From assembly GCF_001723055.1 (NCBI RefSeq), contig NZ_MDCR01000134.1, forward strand, positions 1 through 46,544: a stretch of 46,544 bases of DNA, written 5' to 3'. Below, piece by piece: positions 16,002 to 25,037 of this stretch. The stretch is from Streptomyces niveus (lineage in GTDB: Bacteria; Actinomycetota; Actinomycetes; Streptomycetales; Streptomycetaceae). Within the stretch, counting starts at the first letter, position 1, and the number at the start of each line of letters is the position of its first letter. The notes beneath the pieces were generated by a model. That model was not told the origin of the DNA and searched no databases. It saw only the letters and a list, made by a program, of their open reading frames with translations. A program made the translations under genes and the position numbers.

Positions 16002-16739
16002 TCAGGCCCCCGGTGGTCCGGGCGGTGGCTCGGAGGGTGGCTTCGGGAGGCGCCAGTACTGGCGTTTGCTCTCGTCGCGGATCGCCAGGCCCAGCCGGTT
16101 CAGCTCCTCGCGCAGCGCCCGGACGTCCTCCTTCTTGTCCGTCTTGCGCATCGCGTGCGCGCGGGCGCTCAGCAGGGCGTTCGCGCCCACCGGGAGGCCC
16201 GGTGTGTCCGGCACCCAGAGGTGGAAGTCGGCCTTGTGCGGGTCCTCGGCGGCCCAGTCGTAGCCGTGGGCGGTGAAGGCGGCGGCCAGGGCGGCGCGGT
16301 CGAGGTCGAAGGGTTCGCGGACCAGTTCCTCGGTGCGGTGGCCGAGCAGGACGAGGAACTTGCCGTCCAGGAAGAGCGGCCCGACGTCCGCCCGGGGCAG
16401 CTCGCGGGTCTCGTCGCGGATCGTGAGCGTCAGCCGGGTGTCCGACACCCGTACGGTCAGCGATTCGTGCAGCGCGATGAACCCCACCAGCACCCCGAGC
16501 ACCACGCCCGCCGTCACGCCCAGGATGGTCAGCCAGGGCTCGGGGATGGAGTTCAGCAGCTTGGCCGGGCCCTTCAGCGGGGCCCAGTCCCACTCCACCA
16601 GCCAGTTGGCGAGGAGTTTGGCCAGCCAGCCGACGACCGCTCCGACGGCGGCGAACGCCGGGACGATCCAGGCGGGTTGGGCCAGCACGGTGACCTGCTC
16701 GGCCGCCTCCGGGGACTTCGCTCGCTTGCTCATGCGCAT
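16002..16739 (-). CDS. Membrane protein of unknown function (YqeB-like)
   Basis: 245 residues. Two hydrophobic segments (about 22-45 and 68-92) separate a short cytoplasmic N-terminus from a soluble, PH-like beta-rich region (LTVRVSDTRLTLTIRDETREL). The C-terminal charged helix (DKKEDVRALREELNRLGLAIRDESKRQYWRL, in pieces) and Pro-rich end are typical of the Streptomyces YqeB-like family. Start ATG 16739 has no ribosome site, but a TAGCTT -10-like box ends six bases upstream, suggesting leaderless translation. No informative neighbours. Confidence 0.75.
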   Translation of the reverse strand: MRMSKRAKSPEAAEQVTVLAQPAWIVPAFAAVGAVVGWLAKLLANWLVEWDWAPLKGPAKLLNSIPEPWLTILGVTAGVVLGVLVGFIALHESLTVRVSDTRLTLTIRDETRELPRADVGPLFLDGKFLVLLGHRTEELVREPFDLDRAALAAAFTAHGYDWAAEDPHKADFHLWVPDTPGLPVGANALLSARAHAMRKTDKKEDVRALREELNRLGLAIRDESKRQYWRLPKPPSEPPPGPPGA

Positions 16740-16865
16740 GCCACAAAGCTAGGAAGCGGCGGCCGGGGCGGGAATCCGCCGAAGGGATCGGCGGGCGTGA
16801 CCAAAGTATCGACCTCGCCGAACGGTCCGGTCGCCCCGGCGGGCGCCGTACGGGACCGTCGCGCC

Positions 16866-16896
16866 TTGACCTCGATCGCACTCCAAGTCCTAGAGT
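16866..16896 (+). promoter_or_regulatory. Vegetative promoter for the aldo/keto reductase gene
   Basis: TTGACC (-35, 16866-16871) and TAGAGT (-10, 16891-16896) with a 19-base spacer, about 60 bases before ATG 16955. Both boxes fit the principal sigma factor consensus. Confidence 0.55.
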
Positions 16897-16954
16897 GCCG
16901 GGCGTACGCCCCAGCAGACGTCTGACGATTGCCTGACCAGCAAGGGAGCACGAC

Positions 16955-18004
16955 ATGCGTTACCGCACTCTCGGCGGCACCGGTATCGAGGTGAGCGCCC
17001 ACTGCCTCGGCACGATGATGTTCGGCTCCGTCGGCAACAGCGACCACGACGATTCCGTACGCGTCATCCACTCCGCGCTCGACCGGGGGATCAACTTCCT
17101 CGACACCGCGGACATGTACTCCGCCGGTGAGTCCGAGGTCATCGTCGGCAAGGCGCTCAAGGGCCGCCGCGACGACGTCGTCCTGGCGACGAAGGTGCAC
17201 TTCCCGATGGGTGAGGGCCGCAACCGCGGCGGCAACTCGCGGCGCTGGATCGTCAAGGAGGTGGAGGAGAGCCTGAAGCGGCTGGGGACGGAGTGGATCG
17301 ACCTCTACCAGATCCACCGGCCCGACCACACGACGGACATCGAGGAGACCCTTTCCGCGCTGACCGATCTCGTACGCGACGGCAAGATCCGCGCCTTCGG
17401 CTGCTCGACGTTCCCCGCCGAGGAGATCGTGGAGTCGCATGTCGTCGCCGAGCGCCGGGCGCTCCAGCGGTTCCGTACGGAGCAGCCGCCGTACTCGATC
17501 CTGGCGCGCGGCATCGAGTCGGCGGTGCTGCCGGTGTGCGAGCGGTACGGGATGGGTGTGCTGACCTGGAGTCCGCTCGCCTCGGGCTTCCTCACCGGCA
17601 AGTACCGCAAGGGCGGCGCGATCGACCTGACGACGGGGCGCGCGGCGCTGAGCCCGGCCCGCTTCGATCCGACGCTCCCGGTGAACATCGCCAAGCTGGA
17701 GATCGTCGAGCAACTGGCCGAGCTGGCGGCCGGTATCGGCTGCTCGCTGCCGGAGCTGTCGGTGGCCTTCACCCTCGCGCACCCCGCGGTGACGTCGGTC
17801 ATCATCGGCCCGCGCACGATGGAACAGCTGGACGGGCTGCTGAAGGGCGCCTCGCTCACGCTGGACGACGCGACGCTGGACCGGATCGACGAGATCGTGG
17901 CGCCGGGGACGAACGTCTATCACCCGGACGGTGTCTGGAAGCCGCCCGCGCTGCGGGACGCCTCGCTGCGGCGGCGCCCGGTCGGAGACCGCGCCGCGGC
18001 GTGA
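16955..18004 (+). CDS. Aldo/keto reductase
   Basis: 349 residues. An NADP(H)-dependent (beta/alpha)8 oxidoreductase. The catalytic tetrad is intact: Asp50 in INFLDTADMY, Tyr55, Lys80 in LATKVHF and His121 in LYQIHRPD. The cofactor phosphate site is seen near the C-terminus (TSVIIGPRTMEQLDG). The sequence resembles the AKR group of potassium-channel-beta-like/YajO enzymes, acting on aldehydes. GGGAG lies before the ATG. It stands alone with its own promoter. Confidence 0.92.
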   Translation: MRYRTLGGTGIEVSAHCLGTMMFGSVGNSDHDDSVRVIHSALDRGINFLDTADMYSAGESEVIVGKALKGRRDDVVLATKVHFPMGEGRNRGGNSRRWIVKEVEESLKRLGTEWIDLYQIHRPDHTTDIEETLSALTDLVRDGKIRAFGCSTFPAEEIVESHVVAERRALQRFRTEQPPYSILARGIESAVLPVCERYGMGVLTWSPLASGFLTGKYRKGGAIDLTTGRAALSPARFDPTLPVNIAKLEIVEQLAELAAGIGCSLPELSVAFTLAHPAVTSVIIGPRTMEQLDGLLKGASLTLDDATLDRIDEIVAPGTNVYHPDGVWKPPALRDASLRRRPVGDRAAA

Positions 18005-18073
18005 GAGCGGGGAGTGCGGCGCGGTCTCCGACGTCTGTGACCCCTTCTCAGATGCCTTCTCGGAGATGGCTTT

Positions 18074-19282
18074 TCAGACCGTCGACTTGAGCATGGTGGA
18101 CGGCGCGAACACGACATCCGTCGGGACGCGCGCCGCCACCATCCGCCGGTAGCGGTCGAGTTGGGACGGGCTGTTCACACACAGCGCGCCGGTGACGAGC
18201 TGTCCGTCCGAGTACACGGCGACGAACTCACGCTCGGCGAGCGTCCCGGCGACGACGTGCGGGACACCGGTCGCGAGGCCGACGAACTGGATCTCGGTGC
18301 CGTACTGCTCCGAGCGGTGGTACGGCAACGAGTCGAAGGGCATCGCGCACTCGCCGTCCGCCAGCAGCGTGTCGGCGGCGGCCGCGGCCTGTTCGGCCGT
18401 GTAGCTCCGCGTCTCGGCGTGGCCGTCGCCCTCGACCCGCATCACCTCGCCGAACAGCGGGTTGAACCAGCGGGCCACGCTGCCGGCCGCGACGACGCGC
18501 GAGGCACCCACCGCCGCGCACGTCGCGTCCAGGAGCACGCCGTCCTCGATGTCGAGACCGCTGCCCCGCAGCCATCCGGTACGTGGCGCGGGCCCCGCGG
18601 CGATGACGACCACGTCGGCCGGTACGAGAGCGCCGTCGGCCGTCACGACGCCCTCGGGGCGCAGGGAGACGGCGCGGGCACCGGTCGTCATGACCGTGCC
18701 GTGGTCGCGGTGCAGACCGGCCAGCACGCGGCCCATGTCCGCGCCGAGCACGCGCTCCAAGGGGGCGGCGCGCGACTCGACGACGGTGACGCCGAGCCCG
18801 CGGGCGCGGCAGTACGAGGCGACCTCGCAGCCGGTGAATCCGGCGCCGACGACGGCGACGCGTGGGTTGGCGGCGAGCGCGGCACGCAGGGCGAGGGAGT
18901 TCTCGGCGTCCTCTCCGAAGTCGCCCTCGGCGTGGTCGTCGAAGGTACGCAGAGCGAAGACGGCCGGATGGCCGCTCCGCAGTCCGGCGGGCCGGCGGGC
19001 CGCGGCGCCGGTGGCGATGACGAGCCCGTCGAAGCCGAGGCTCCGGCCGTCCCGCAGACGCAGCGCACGCCCGGCGTCGTGCGTGAGGTCCAGTGATTCG
19101 ACCGTCGTGTGCGGCAGTGGTTCGACGTCCGGGCCGGGCGGGGTGCCGCGCCCCGCGTCGACCAGGGTGATCGGGTCGTCGAAGCCCCGGCGGCGAAGCG
19201 CTGCTGTCGCGCGCAGCCCGGCGTCGGAGGCACCGACGACGGCTATGTGGCGGAGTGTTCCGTCGGTCCCGCGGTTCGTCAT
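18074..19282 (-). CDS. FAD-dependent ferredoxin-reductase-like oxidoreductase
   Basis: 402 residues from ATG 19282. Two Rossmann motifs are seen: AVVGASDAGLRATAALR for FAD near residue 14 and VAVVGAGFTGCEVASYCRARG for NAD(P)H. GLVIATGAAARRP and a C-terminal FVGLATG follow the pattern of rubredoxin/ferredoxin reductases of P450 and Rieske systems. The usual PYxRPPLSK segment after the first domain strand is missing; the sequence passes directly from ITLVDAGRG to PDVEPLPHTTV. No ferredoxin or oxygenase gene is adjacent. The pca remnant begins upstream on the other strand. Confidence 0.87.
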   Translation of the reverse strand: MTNRGTDGTLRHIAVVGASDAGLRATAALRRRGFDDPITLVDAGRGTPPGPDVEPLPHTTVESLDLTHDAGRALRLRDGRSLGFDGLVIATGAAARRPAGLRSGHPAVFALRTFDDHAEGDFGEDAENSLALRAALAANPRVAVVGAGFTGCEVASYCRARGLGVTVVESRAAPLERVLGADMGRVLAGLHRDHGTVMTTGARAVSLRPEGVVTADGALVPADVVVIAAGPAPRTGWLRGSGLDIEDGVLLDATCAAVGASRVVAAGSVARWFNPLFGEVMRVEGDGHAETRSYTAEQAAAAADTLLADGECAMPFDSLPYHRSEQYGTEIQFVGLATGVPHVVAGTLAEREFVAVYSDGQLVTGALCVNSPSQLDRYRRMVAARVPTDVVFAPSTMLKSTV

Positions 19283-19437
19283 TCCAGGTCCGAGTCCTTC
19301 TCGCGAGGCGGTCGTTCGCTCGACGGTGCACCTACCCACGACCTGTCAGAATGCCCTAAATATCCCCATCTCTTACGCATTCCTGACGCGAACCGGACGG
19401 CATGGGTGCGCGCCATTGACAGCGCCGCGGAGCATCC

Positions 19438-19707
19438 ATGAACATTAATTCACCAGACGAACATCATGGCCCGTCGCTCGCCTCGCCGGACGGACCCCGA
19501 CGGGAGACGCTGTTGGCGAGGGCCGGGCGCACCCCGTCCGGCGCGTACCGCTTCGACATCCGCGACATCCGACCCCAGGGCGACGAGGAGACGGTTTTCC
19601 TTGACTTCCGCCGACCGGACCACCCCATCGCCAGCGCCGATCTCCCCCGACGCGGGGCTGCTCTCGCCCGGCCGGGCGGGCTCCGCCGCCGAGGCGGCCA
19701 CCGGTGA
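19438..19707 (+). pseudogene. pcaG: Truncated pcaG: C-terminal stump of protocatechuate 3,4-dioxygenase alpha subunit
   Basis: The stretch SLASPDGPRRETLLARAG, then AYRFDIRDIRPQGDEETVFLDF (quoted here in two parts, 19472-19605), matches the end of PcaG, whose last residues are characteristically YRFDI..QG..ETVFFDF. Everything before it, about three quarters of the protein including the iron ligands, is absent; pcaH and pcaIJF are also missing. The usual stop after the FLDF end is lost, so the frame continues 34 codons into pcaB. It is non-functional as a dioxygenase but still supplies the ribosome site for pcaB. Confidence 0.7.
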
Positions 19708-21319
19708 CACCGCCTTCCTCCGGGCGCTGCTCGACGCCGAGGCGGCGCTGGCGCGCGCGCAGGCGGCGGTCGGGCTGGCGCCGGAGGCGGCGGCCGACGC
19801 GATCACCGCGGTGGCCGGGGAGGCGGGGCGGTTCGACGTACGGGACGTGGCGCTGCGGGCGCGCGCCGGGGGCAACCCGGTGGTCCCCCTGGTGGCGGAT
19901 CTGACGGCGGCGGTGGACGAGCAGGACGCGGACGCGGCGCAGTACGTCCACCGGGGCGCGACCAGCCAGGACATCGTGGACACGGCGATGATGCTGGTCG
20001 CCACCCGTACGGTGCCGCTGATCCTGGCGGATCTGGACCGTACGGCGGACGCGCTCGCCGCCCTGGCCACGACCCACCGCGGCACGCCGATGGCGGGGCG
20101 CACCCTCACCCAGCACGCGGTCCCGACGACGTTCGGGCTGAAGGCGGCGGGCTGGCTGTCGTCGGTACGCGACGCCCGAAGCCGGCTGGCCGCCGTCCGT
20201 CTCCCGGTCCAACTGGGCGGCGCGGCGGGCACGTTGGCGGCTTTCGCGCCGACCGACGACGTGGTGGCCGGCCCGCCGGGCAGCACCTCGACCGCCGCGT
20301 CCTGTGAGCCCGTCTACGACCTGACGGGTGCCCTGGACACCACGCTCGACAGCCCTCCCGAGCCCCTGCCCGACTACCCGCCCGCCACCGGCGCCGACCC
20401 GAGGCTCGACCCCGAGCCCGAACTCGGCGCCGCCCCGGCGCCCGACGAGCCGGTCTACGACCTGACCGGCGCGGCCCCCAACGGCTCGACGGTGGAAGGG
20501 GACCGGCAGGAGGACACGGCCGGTACCGACACCGGGGTGCGGCTCCTCGCCGCGTACGCCGCCCAGCTGCGTCTCGCCGAACCGACGCTGCCGTGGCACA
20601 CCCTGCGTACCCCCGTCGCCGATCTCGGCTCGGCGCTCGCCTTCACCGCGGGCGCGCTCGGCAAGATCGCCGCCGATGTGCTCGTGCTGGCCCGGACCGA
20701 GATCGGGGAGGTCGCCGAGGCGCGCGGCGGCGGCTCGTCCGCGATGCCGCACAAGCGCAACCCGGTGCTGGCCACGCTGATCGGCGCCGCCGCGCGGCAG
20801 GCGCCCGCGCTCGCCTCCGTACTGCTGGGGTCACTCGTCGCCGAGGACGAACGCCCCGCCGGACCCTGGCACGCCGAGTGGCAGCCGCTGCGCGAACTGC
20901 TGCGGCTGACCGGCGGCGCCGCCCACGACACCGCCGAACTCACCGCCGGCCTGCGGGTCTTCCCCGACCGGATGCGGGACAACCTCGGTCTCACCCAGGG
21001 GCTGCTCGTCAGCGAACGGCTCGCGGCGGCGCTGACGGCCGCCGTCGGCCAGGCGCGGGCGAAGCAACTGGTAGCCGCCGCGGCCCGCCTGGCGACCGGC
21101 GCGGGCATCCCGCTCGCGCAGGCGCTGACCGAGAGCGACCCGGCGGTCGCCGAGCTGATCGGGGAGGAGCGGATGCGGGCGCTCACCGACCCGGCCGGCT
21201 ACACGGGGTCCGCCGGGGCGCTCGTGGACCGCGCGCTCGCCGAACACGCCGAACGCCCCGGGGCCAGGGGGGACACGCCGGAGGACCCACCGGACAGCCC
21301 ACCGGAGGCCCCTCGATGA
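19601..21319 (+). CDS. pcaB: 3-carboxy-cis,cis-muconate cycloisomerase with a large internal insertion
   Basis: 572 residues from TTG 19601 (GAGGAG upstream; no ATG/GTG fits). PcaB converts 3-carboxymuconate to 4-carboxymuconolactone in the beta-ketoadipate pathway. Fumarase/aspartase-fold landmarks: YVHRGATSQDIVDTAMML, TLTQHAVPTTFG and the signature GGSSAMPHKRNP. The family is about 450 residues long; the excess comes from about 95 residues (218-312, nt 20252-20536) inserted after LGGAAGTLAAFAP. This Pro/Asp/Glu-rich stretch has two copies of EPVYDLTGA (20306 and 20447). The flanking enzyme resumes cleanly at LLAAYAAQLRLAEP. The stop overlaps pcaL by four bases. Confidence 0.92.
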   Translation: MTSADRTTPSPAPISPDAGLLSPGRAGSAAEAATGDTAFLRALLDAEAALARAQAAVGLAPEAAADAITAVAGEAGRFDVRDVALRARAGGNPVVPLVADLTAAVDEQDADAAQYVHRGATSQDIVDTAMMLVATRTVPLILADLDRTADALAALATTHRGTPMAGRTLTQHAVPTTFGLKAAGWLSSVRDARSRLAAVRLPVQLGGAAGTLAAFAPTDDVVAGPPGSTSTAASCEPVYDLTGALDTTLDSPPEPLPDYPPATGADPRLDPEPELGAAPAPDEPVYDLTGAAPNGSTVEGDRQEDTAGTDTGVRLLAAYAAQLRLAEPTLPWHTLRTPVADLGSALAFTAGALGKIAADVLVLARTEIGEVAEARGGGSSAMPHKRNPVLATLIGAAARQAPALASVLLGSLVAEDERPAGPWHAEWQPLRELLRLTGGAAHDTAELTAGLRVFPDRMRDNLGLTQGLLVSERLAAALTAAVGQARAKQLVAAAARLATGAGIPLAQALTESDPAVAELIGEERMRALTDPAGYTGSAGALVDRALAEHAERPGARGDTPEDPPDSPPEAPR

Positions 21320-22533
21320 CCGAGACGCCGGACAGGACGACCGAAATGCCCGAGACGACGACGGAGCCGGTCCACATCGGCCTCCCCCACCCCCACTTCC
21401 GCCTCGACGGCCCTGCCGACGGCGCGCCGCTGATCCTCGGGCCGTCCCTGGGCACGTCCCTGCGCGTGTGGGAGCCCCAGCTGGCGGCCCTCACCCGCGA
21501 CCACCGCGTCCTGCGCTGGGACCTGCCCGGCCACGGCGGCTCCCTGCCCGCGTCCGCCCCCGGCGTCTCCGTGGCCGCCCTGGCGAACCAGGTGGTGCGG
21601 CTGGCCGACGAACAGGGCTGGGACCGGTTCGCGTACGCGGGGATCTCGCTGGGCGGCGCGGTGGGCCTGGAGTTGGCCGTTCGGCACCCCGGCCGCCTCG
21701 TGTCCCTCGCGGTGCTGTGCTCGTCCGCGTACTTCGGCGCCCCCGACACCTGGCGGGAGCGGGCGGCGACGGTCCTCGCCGAGGGCACCGAGTCCTTGGT
21801 GGCGGGCCGGCCCGGCGTCTGGTTCGCGCCCGGCTTCGAGCGCACCCCGCTGGGCGCGGCGCTCGTGGACGACCTGCGGGCGGCCGACGACAAGTCGTAC
21901 GCGGCGTGCTGCTCGGCCGTCGCCGACCACGACCTGCGCGCGGAACTGGCGGCGGTACGGGGGGTCCCCACGCTCGTCGTCGCCGGCCGCGACGACCCGG
22001 CGACCCCGCCCTCGCCGCACGCCCGCACGATCGCCGACGGCATCGCGGGCACGAGCCTGGCCGAGATCGCGGGAGCGCGTCATCTGGCGAACGTGGAGCG
22101 TCCCGCGCCGGTGCTGGCCGCGCTGCTGGGCCATCTGGAGGCGACCGCGCGGGCGGTCGGGGACGCGGCCAGGCACGGCGCCGGGATGGCGGTACGGCGG
22201 GCGGTGCTCGGCGATCAGCACGTGGACCGGGCGGTGGCCCGTACGACGGCGTTCACCGCCCCGTTCCAGGACTTCATCACCCGCTACGCGTGGGGCGAGA
22301 TCTGGACCCGGCCGGGGCTCGACCGCCGTACCCGCAGCTGCGTCACTCTGACGGCGCTGGTCGCCGGCGGGCACCACGACGAGCTGGCGATGCATGTCAG
22401 GGCGGCGGTACGGATCGGGCTGAGCCGCGAGGAGATCCGGGAAGTGCTGCTCCAGTCGGCGGTGTACTGCGGGGTGCCCGCGGCCAACAAGGCGTTCGCG
22501 ATCGCCGACGACGTGCTGTCGGAGCACCCCTGA
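21316..22533 (+). CDS. pcaL: Fused beta-ketoadipate enol-lactone hydrolase / 4-carboxymuconolactone decarboxylase
   Basis: 405 residues. An N-terminal alpha/beta-hydrolase domain (about 20-275; nucleophile Ser111 in AYAGISLGGA, DPATPP acid region, final His in GARHLANVE) is fused to a carboxymuconolactone decarboxylase domain (about 285-400) with RTRSCVTLTALVAGGHHDEL and VLLQSAVYCGVPAANKAF. The two perform consecutive steps to beta-ketoadipate, as in other actinomycetes. Its ATG overlaps the pcaB stop. As the dioxygenase and thiolase genes are missing here, the pair can only work if those steps are encoded elsewhere. Confidence 0.95.
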   Translation: MTETPDRTTEMPETTTEPVHIGLPHPHFRLDGPADGAPLILGPSLGTSLRVWEPQLAALTRDHRVLRWDLPGHGGSLPASAPGVSVAALANQVVRLADEQGWDRFAYAGISLGGAVGLELAVRHPGRLVSLAVLCSSAYFGAPDTWRERAATVLAEGTESLVAGRPGVWFAPGFERTPLGAALVDDLRAADDKSYAACCSAVADHDLRAELAAVRGVPTLVVAGRDDPATPPSPHARTIADGIAGTSLAEIAGARHLANVERPAPVLAALLGHLEATARAVGDAARHGAGMAVRRAVLGDQHVDRAVARTTAFTAPFQDFITRYAWGEIWTRPGLDRRTRSCVTLTALVAGGHHDELAMHVRAAVRIGLSREEIREVLLQSAVYCGVPAANKAFAIADDVLSEHP

Positions 22534-22567
22534 GGGTGCGCATCCGAGTCGCATGTCCGGTTCGCCC

Positions 22568-22578
22568 GACTTAAAGTC
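22568..22578. promoter_or_regulatory. Small palindrome upstream of the MFS gene
   Basis: GACTT-A-AAGTC, 67 bases before ATG 22645 in the only promoter-sized gap, fits a repressor half-site pair. The arms are short. Confidence 0.25.
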
Positions 22579-22644
22579 AGATCCGGTGAACGGTGGCGTT
22601 CCCTGTCCGAGGGCGCGCACCAGTCCGTTCCACCACCCTCACCT

Positions 22645-24210
22645 ATGACTGATTCGCAGCCCCCACCGCCGGACACCACGAAGTCCGCCGACGGCCCCTC
22701 CGAAGCCCCCGGGGACAGCGGGGGCAACGGCATCGCGCTGGCCATCATCGCGTCCTGCCAGCTGATGGTGGTCCTCGACATCACCATCGTGAACATCGCG
22801 CTCCCGCACATCCAGAGCGCGCTCCACTTCTCGACGCAGAACCTGTCGTGGGTGGTCAACGCCTACACCCTCACCTTCGGCGGTCTGCTGCTGCTCGGCG
22901 GCCGTCTCGGCGACATCCTGGGGCGGCGCAGGGTCTTCATGTTCGGCATCGCGCTCTTCGCGCTCGCCTCGCTGCTCTGCGGACTGGCGCAGGAGTCGTG
23001 GCAGCTGCTGGCCGCCCGTGCCATCCAGGGCGTCGGCGGCGCCATCGCGTCCCCGACGTCGCTGTCGCTGATCACCACCACGTTCCGTGAAGGGCCCGCG
23101 CGCAACCGGGCCTTCGGCGTGTTCGCGGCCGTCTCGGCGGGCGGCAGCGCGATCGGGCTGCTGGCTGGCGGCGTCCTGGTGGAGTGGCTGGACTGGCGGT
23201 GGATCTTCTTCGTCAACGTGCCCATCGGGCTGGTGCTGATCCTGCTGACGCCCCGCTTCATCAAGGAGTCCGAGCCGCGCCCCGGCCACTTCGACATCGT
23301 GGGCGCGCTCACCGCGACGCTGGGCATGGTGTGTCTGGTCTACGGGTTCATCCGGGCCTCCGAGGAGGGCTGGACCAACGCCCTGACGCTCGGGGCCTTC
23401 GCGGCGGCCGTGGTGCTCCTGGCCCTCTTCATCGTCATCGAGCGCAATTCGCGGCAGCCGATCACCCCGCTGTGGATGTTCCGGGACCGCAACCGCGCGG
23501 GTGTCTACGGGATGATGCTGAGCCTGGCCGCGGCGCTGTTCGGCATGTTCTTCTTCCTGACGCTCTTCGTGCAGGAGGTCCTGAACTTCAGCCCGCTGCG
23601 GGCCGGTCTGGCCTTCCTCCCGGTGAGCGTGATCATCGCCGTCGGTTCGGGCCTCGCCTCGCAGCTGCTGCCGCGCTGGGGTCCGAAACCCTTCATGGTG
23701 GCCGGCGCGCTCCTGGCCACGGCGGGTCTCTCCTGGCTGACGCTGACCAACGTGAACAGCACCTATCTGGGCAGCCTGCTGGGGCCGGTGCTGGTCTTCG
23801 GTCTCGGTATGGGCTTCCAGTTCGTGTCGCTGACCCTGATGGCGCTGTCGGGTGTCGAGCAGGAGGAGGCCGGCGCGGGTTCCGGCGTCTTCAACGCGAC
23901 GCAGCAGGTGGGCGGTTCGCTGGGGCTGTCCATCCTGGTGACGGTGTTCGGCACGGCCAGCAAGGACGAGGCGAAGAGCCAGGTCCCGGACTTCCTGGCG
24001 CACGCGACCCCGGCCCAGAAGGCGACGTTCCAGAAGACGGGTTCGCTGCCGAAACCGTGGAGCGACGAGGTGCTGGCCCACGGCGTCTCGAACGCGTTCA
24101 TCGTGGCGGCGGTGTTCGCCGCCGTGTCGGCGGTGATCGCGATCTTCGTGATCCAGGTACGGGCCTCGGACCTGGAACGTCTCCAGGGCGGCATGCCGCC
24201 GCCCGCCTGA
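22645..24210 (+). CDS. MFS transporter, DHA2 (EmrB/QacA) drug-exporter family
   Basis: 521 residues with about 14 hydrophobic segments. Signature elements: VVLDITIVNIALPHIQ in helix 1 (motif D1), GGRLGDILGRRRVF (motif A) and the helix-5 antiporter motif AAVSAGGSAIGLLAGG (motif C). Family members export drugs or secondary metabolites using proton motive force. No dedicated regulator is adjacent. It is followed by the convergent SDR gene. Confidence 0.93.
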   Translation: MTDSQPPPPDTTKSADGPSEAPGDSGGNGIALAIIASCQLMVVLDITIVNIALPHIQSALHFSTQNLSWVVNAYTLTFGGLLLLGGRLGDILGRRRVFMFGIALFALASLLCGLAQESWQLLAARAIQGVGGAIASPTSLSLITTTFREGPARNRAFGVFAAVSAGGSAIGLLAGGVLVEWLDWRWIFFVNVPIGLVLILLTPRFIKESEPRPGHFDIVGALTATLGMVCLVYGFIRASEEGWTNALTLGAFAAAVVLLALFIVIERNSRQPITPLWMFRDRNRAGVYGMMLSLAAALFGMFFFLTLFVQEVLNFSPLRAGLAFLPVSVIIAVGSGLASQLLPRWGPKPFMVAGALLATAGLSWLTLTNVNSTYLGSLLGPVLVFGLGMGFQFVSLTLMALSGVEQEEAGAGSGVFNATQQVGGSLGLSILVTVFGTASKDEAKSQVPDFLAHATPAQKATFQKTGSLPKPWSDEVLAHGVSNAFIVAAVFAAVSAVIAIFVIQVRASDLERLQGGMPPPA

Positions 24211-24244
24211 CGCTCCGGGGCCGCGCCCCGTCACCCCGCGGAAC

Positions 24245-25030
24245 TCACCGTTCCGCGGACACCGGCGGGGCCGCCAGCGCGTCGCGCAGCCCCACGTTCG
24301 CCGTCAGGATCCCGCCGTCCACCGGCAGCGTCACCCCGGTGATCCACCCGGCGTCCGACGACGCCAGGAACGCCACCGCCGACGCGACGTCGTCCGGCAG
24401 CCCCACCCGGCCCGCCGGGTAGTGGGGCGCCGCGCGTTCCAGGTTGGCCTCGCGGCCCCGCCAGGTTTCCGTGTGGATGGTGCCGGGGGCCACGAGGTTG
24501 ACGCGGACCCCGCGCGGGGCCGCGTGGCCCGACAGGGTGCGGGTCAGGCTCGCGAGGCCCGCCTTCGCGGCGCTGTAGGCGTGGTTGCCGAAGTCCTGCT
24601 CGCCGTTGACGGAGCCGATGCTCACGATCGCGCCGCGCCCCGACGCCACCAAGTGCGGCAGTGCCGCCCGCGCGCAGCGGAAGGCGCCGGTCAGGGTCAG
24701 ATCGAGGTCGCGGGCCCAGTGGTCGTCCGGTTCGTCCTCGAAGAGCGGCGCGTCCGGGGAGCAGGAGTACGCGTTGTTGACCAGGACGTCCAGGGAGCCG
24801 AAGCGCTCGACGGCGTACGCCACGGCCGCGTCGACCGACGCGCGGTCGCCCACGTCGCACACCAGCGACGCGGCCCCGTCGATCGACTCGGCCGCCCGCG
24901 AGGCCCGTTCACCGTCCACGTCCGTGACCAGCACCCGCGCACCCTCGGCGGCCAGCCGCCGGGCGACGGCCTCGCCGATGCCCCGGCCGGCTCCCGTGAT
25001 CAGTACACCGTGATTCTCGAATCGCCTCAT
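24245..25030 (-). CDS. Short-chain dehydrogenase/reductase
   Basis: 261 residues. Classical SDR: TGAGRGIG (12-19), VTDVDGERA for cofactor choice, catalytic YSAAK with Ser in IVSIGSVNG, and the C-terminal PVDGGILT typical of the FabG-like group. The usual NNAG reads NNAY here. It is eight bases downstream of the serine hydrolase gene on the same strand and probably co-transcribed. Substrate unknown. Confidence 0.9.
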   Translation of the reverse strand: MRRFENHGVLITGAGRGIGEAVARRLAAEGARVLVTDVDGERASRAAESIDGAASLVCDVGDRASVDAAVAYAVERFGSLDVLVNNAYSCSPDAPLFEDEPDDHWARDLDLTLTGAFRCARAALPHLVASGRGAIVSIGSVNGEQDFGNHAYSAAKAGLASLTRTLSGHAAPRGVRVNLVAPGTIHTETWRGREANLERAAPHYPAGRVGLPDDVASAVAFLASSDAGWITGVTLPVDGGILTANVGLRDALAAPPVSAER

Positions 25031-25037
25031 GTACCGA

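Noticed and set aside
19438..19707. A genuine 89-residue protein upstream of pcaB
   Set aside because: Only the middle part is conserved, as the end of PcaG; the tail overlaps pcaB and is Arg/Gly-rich read-through.
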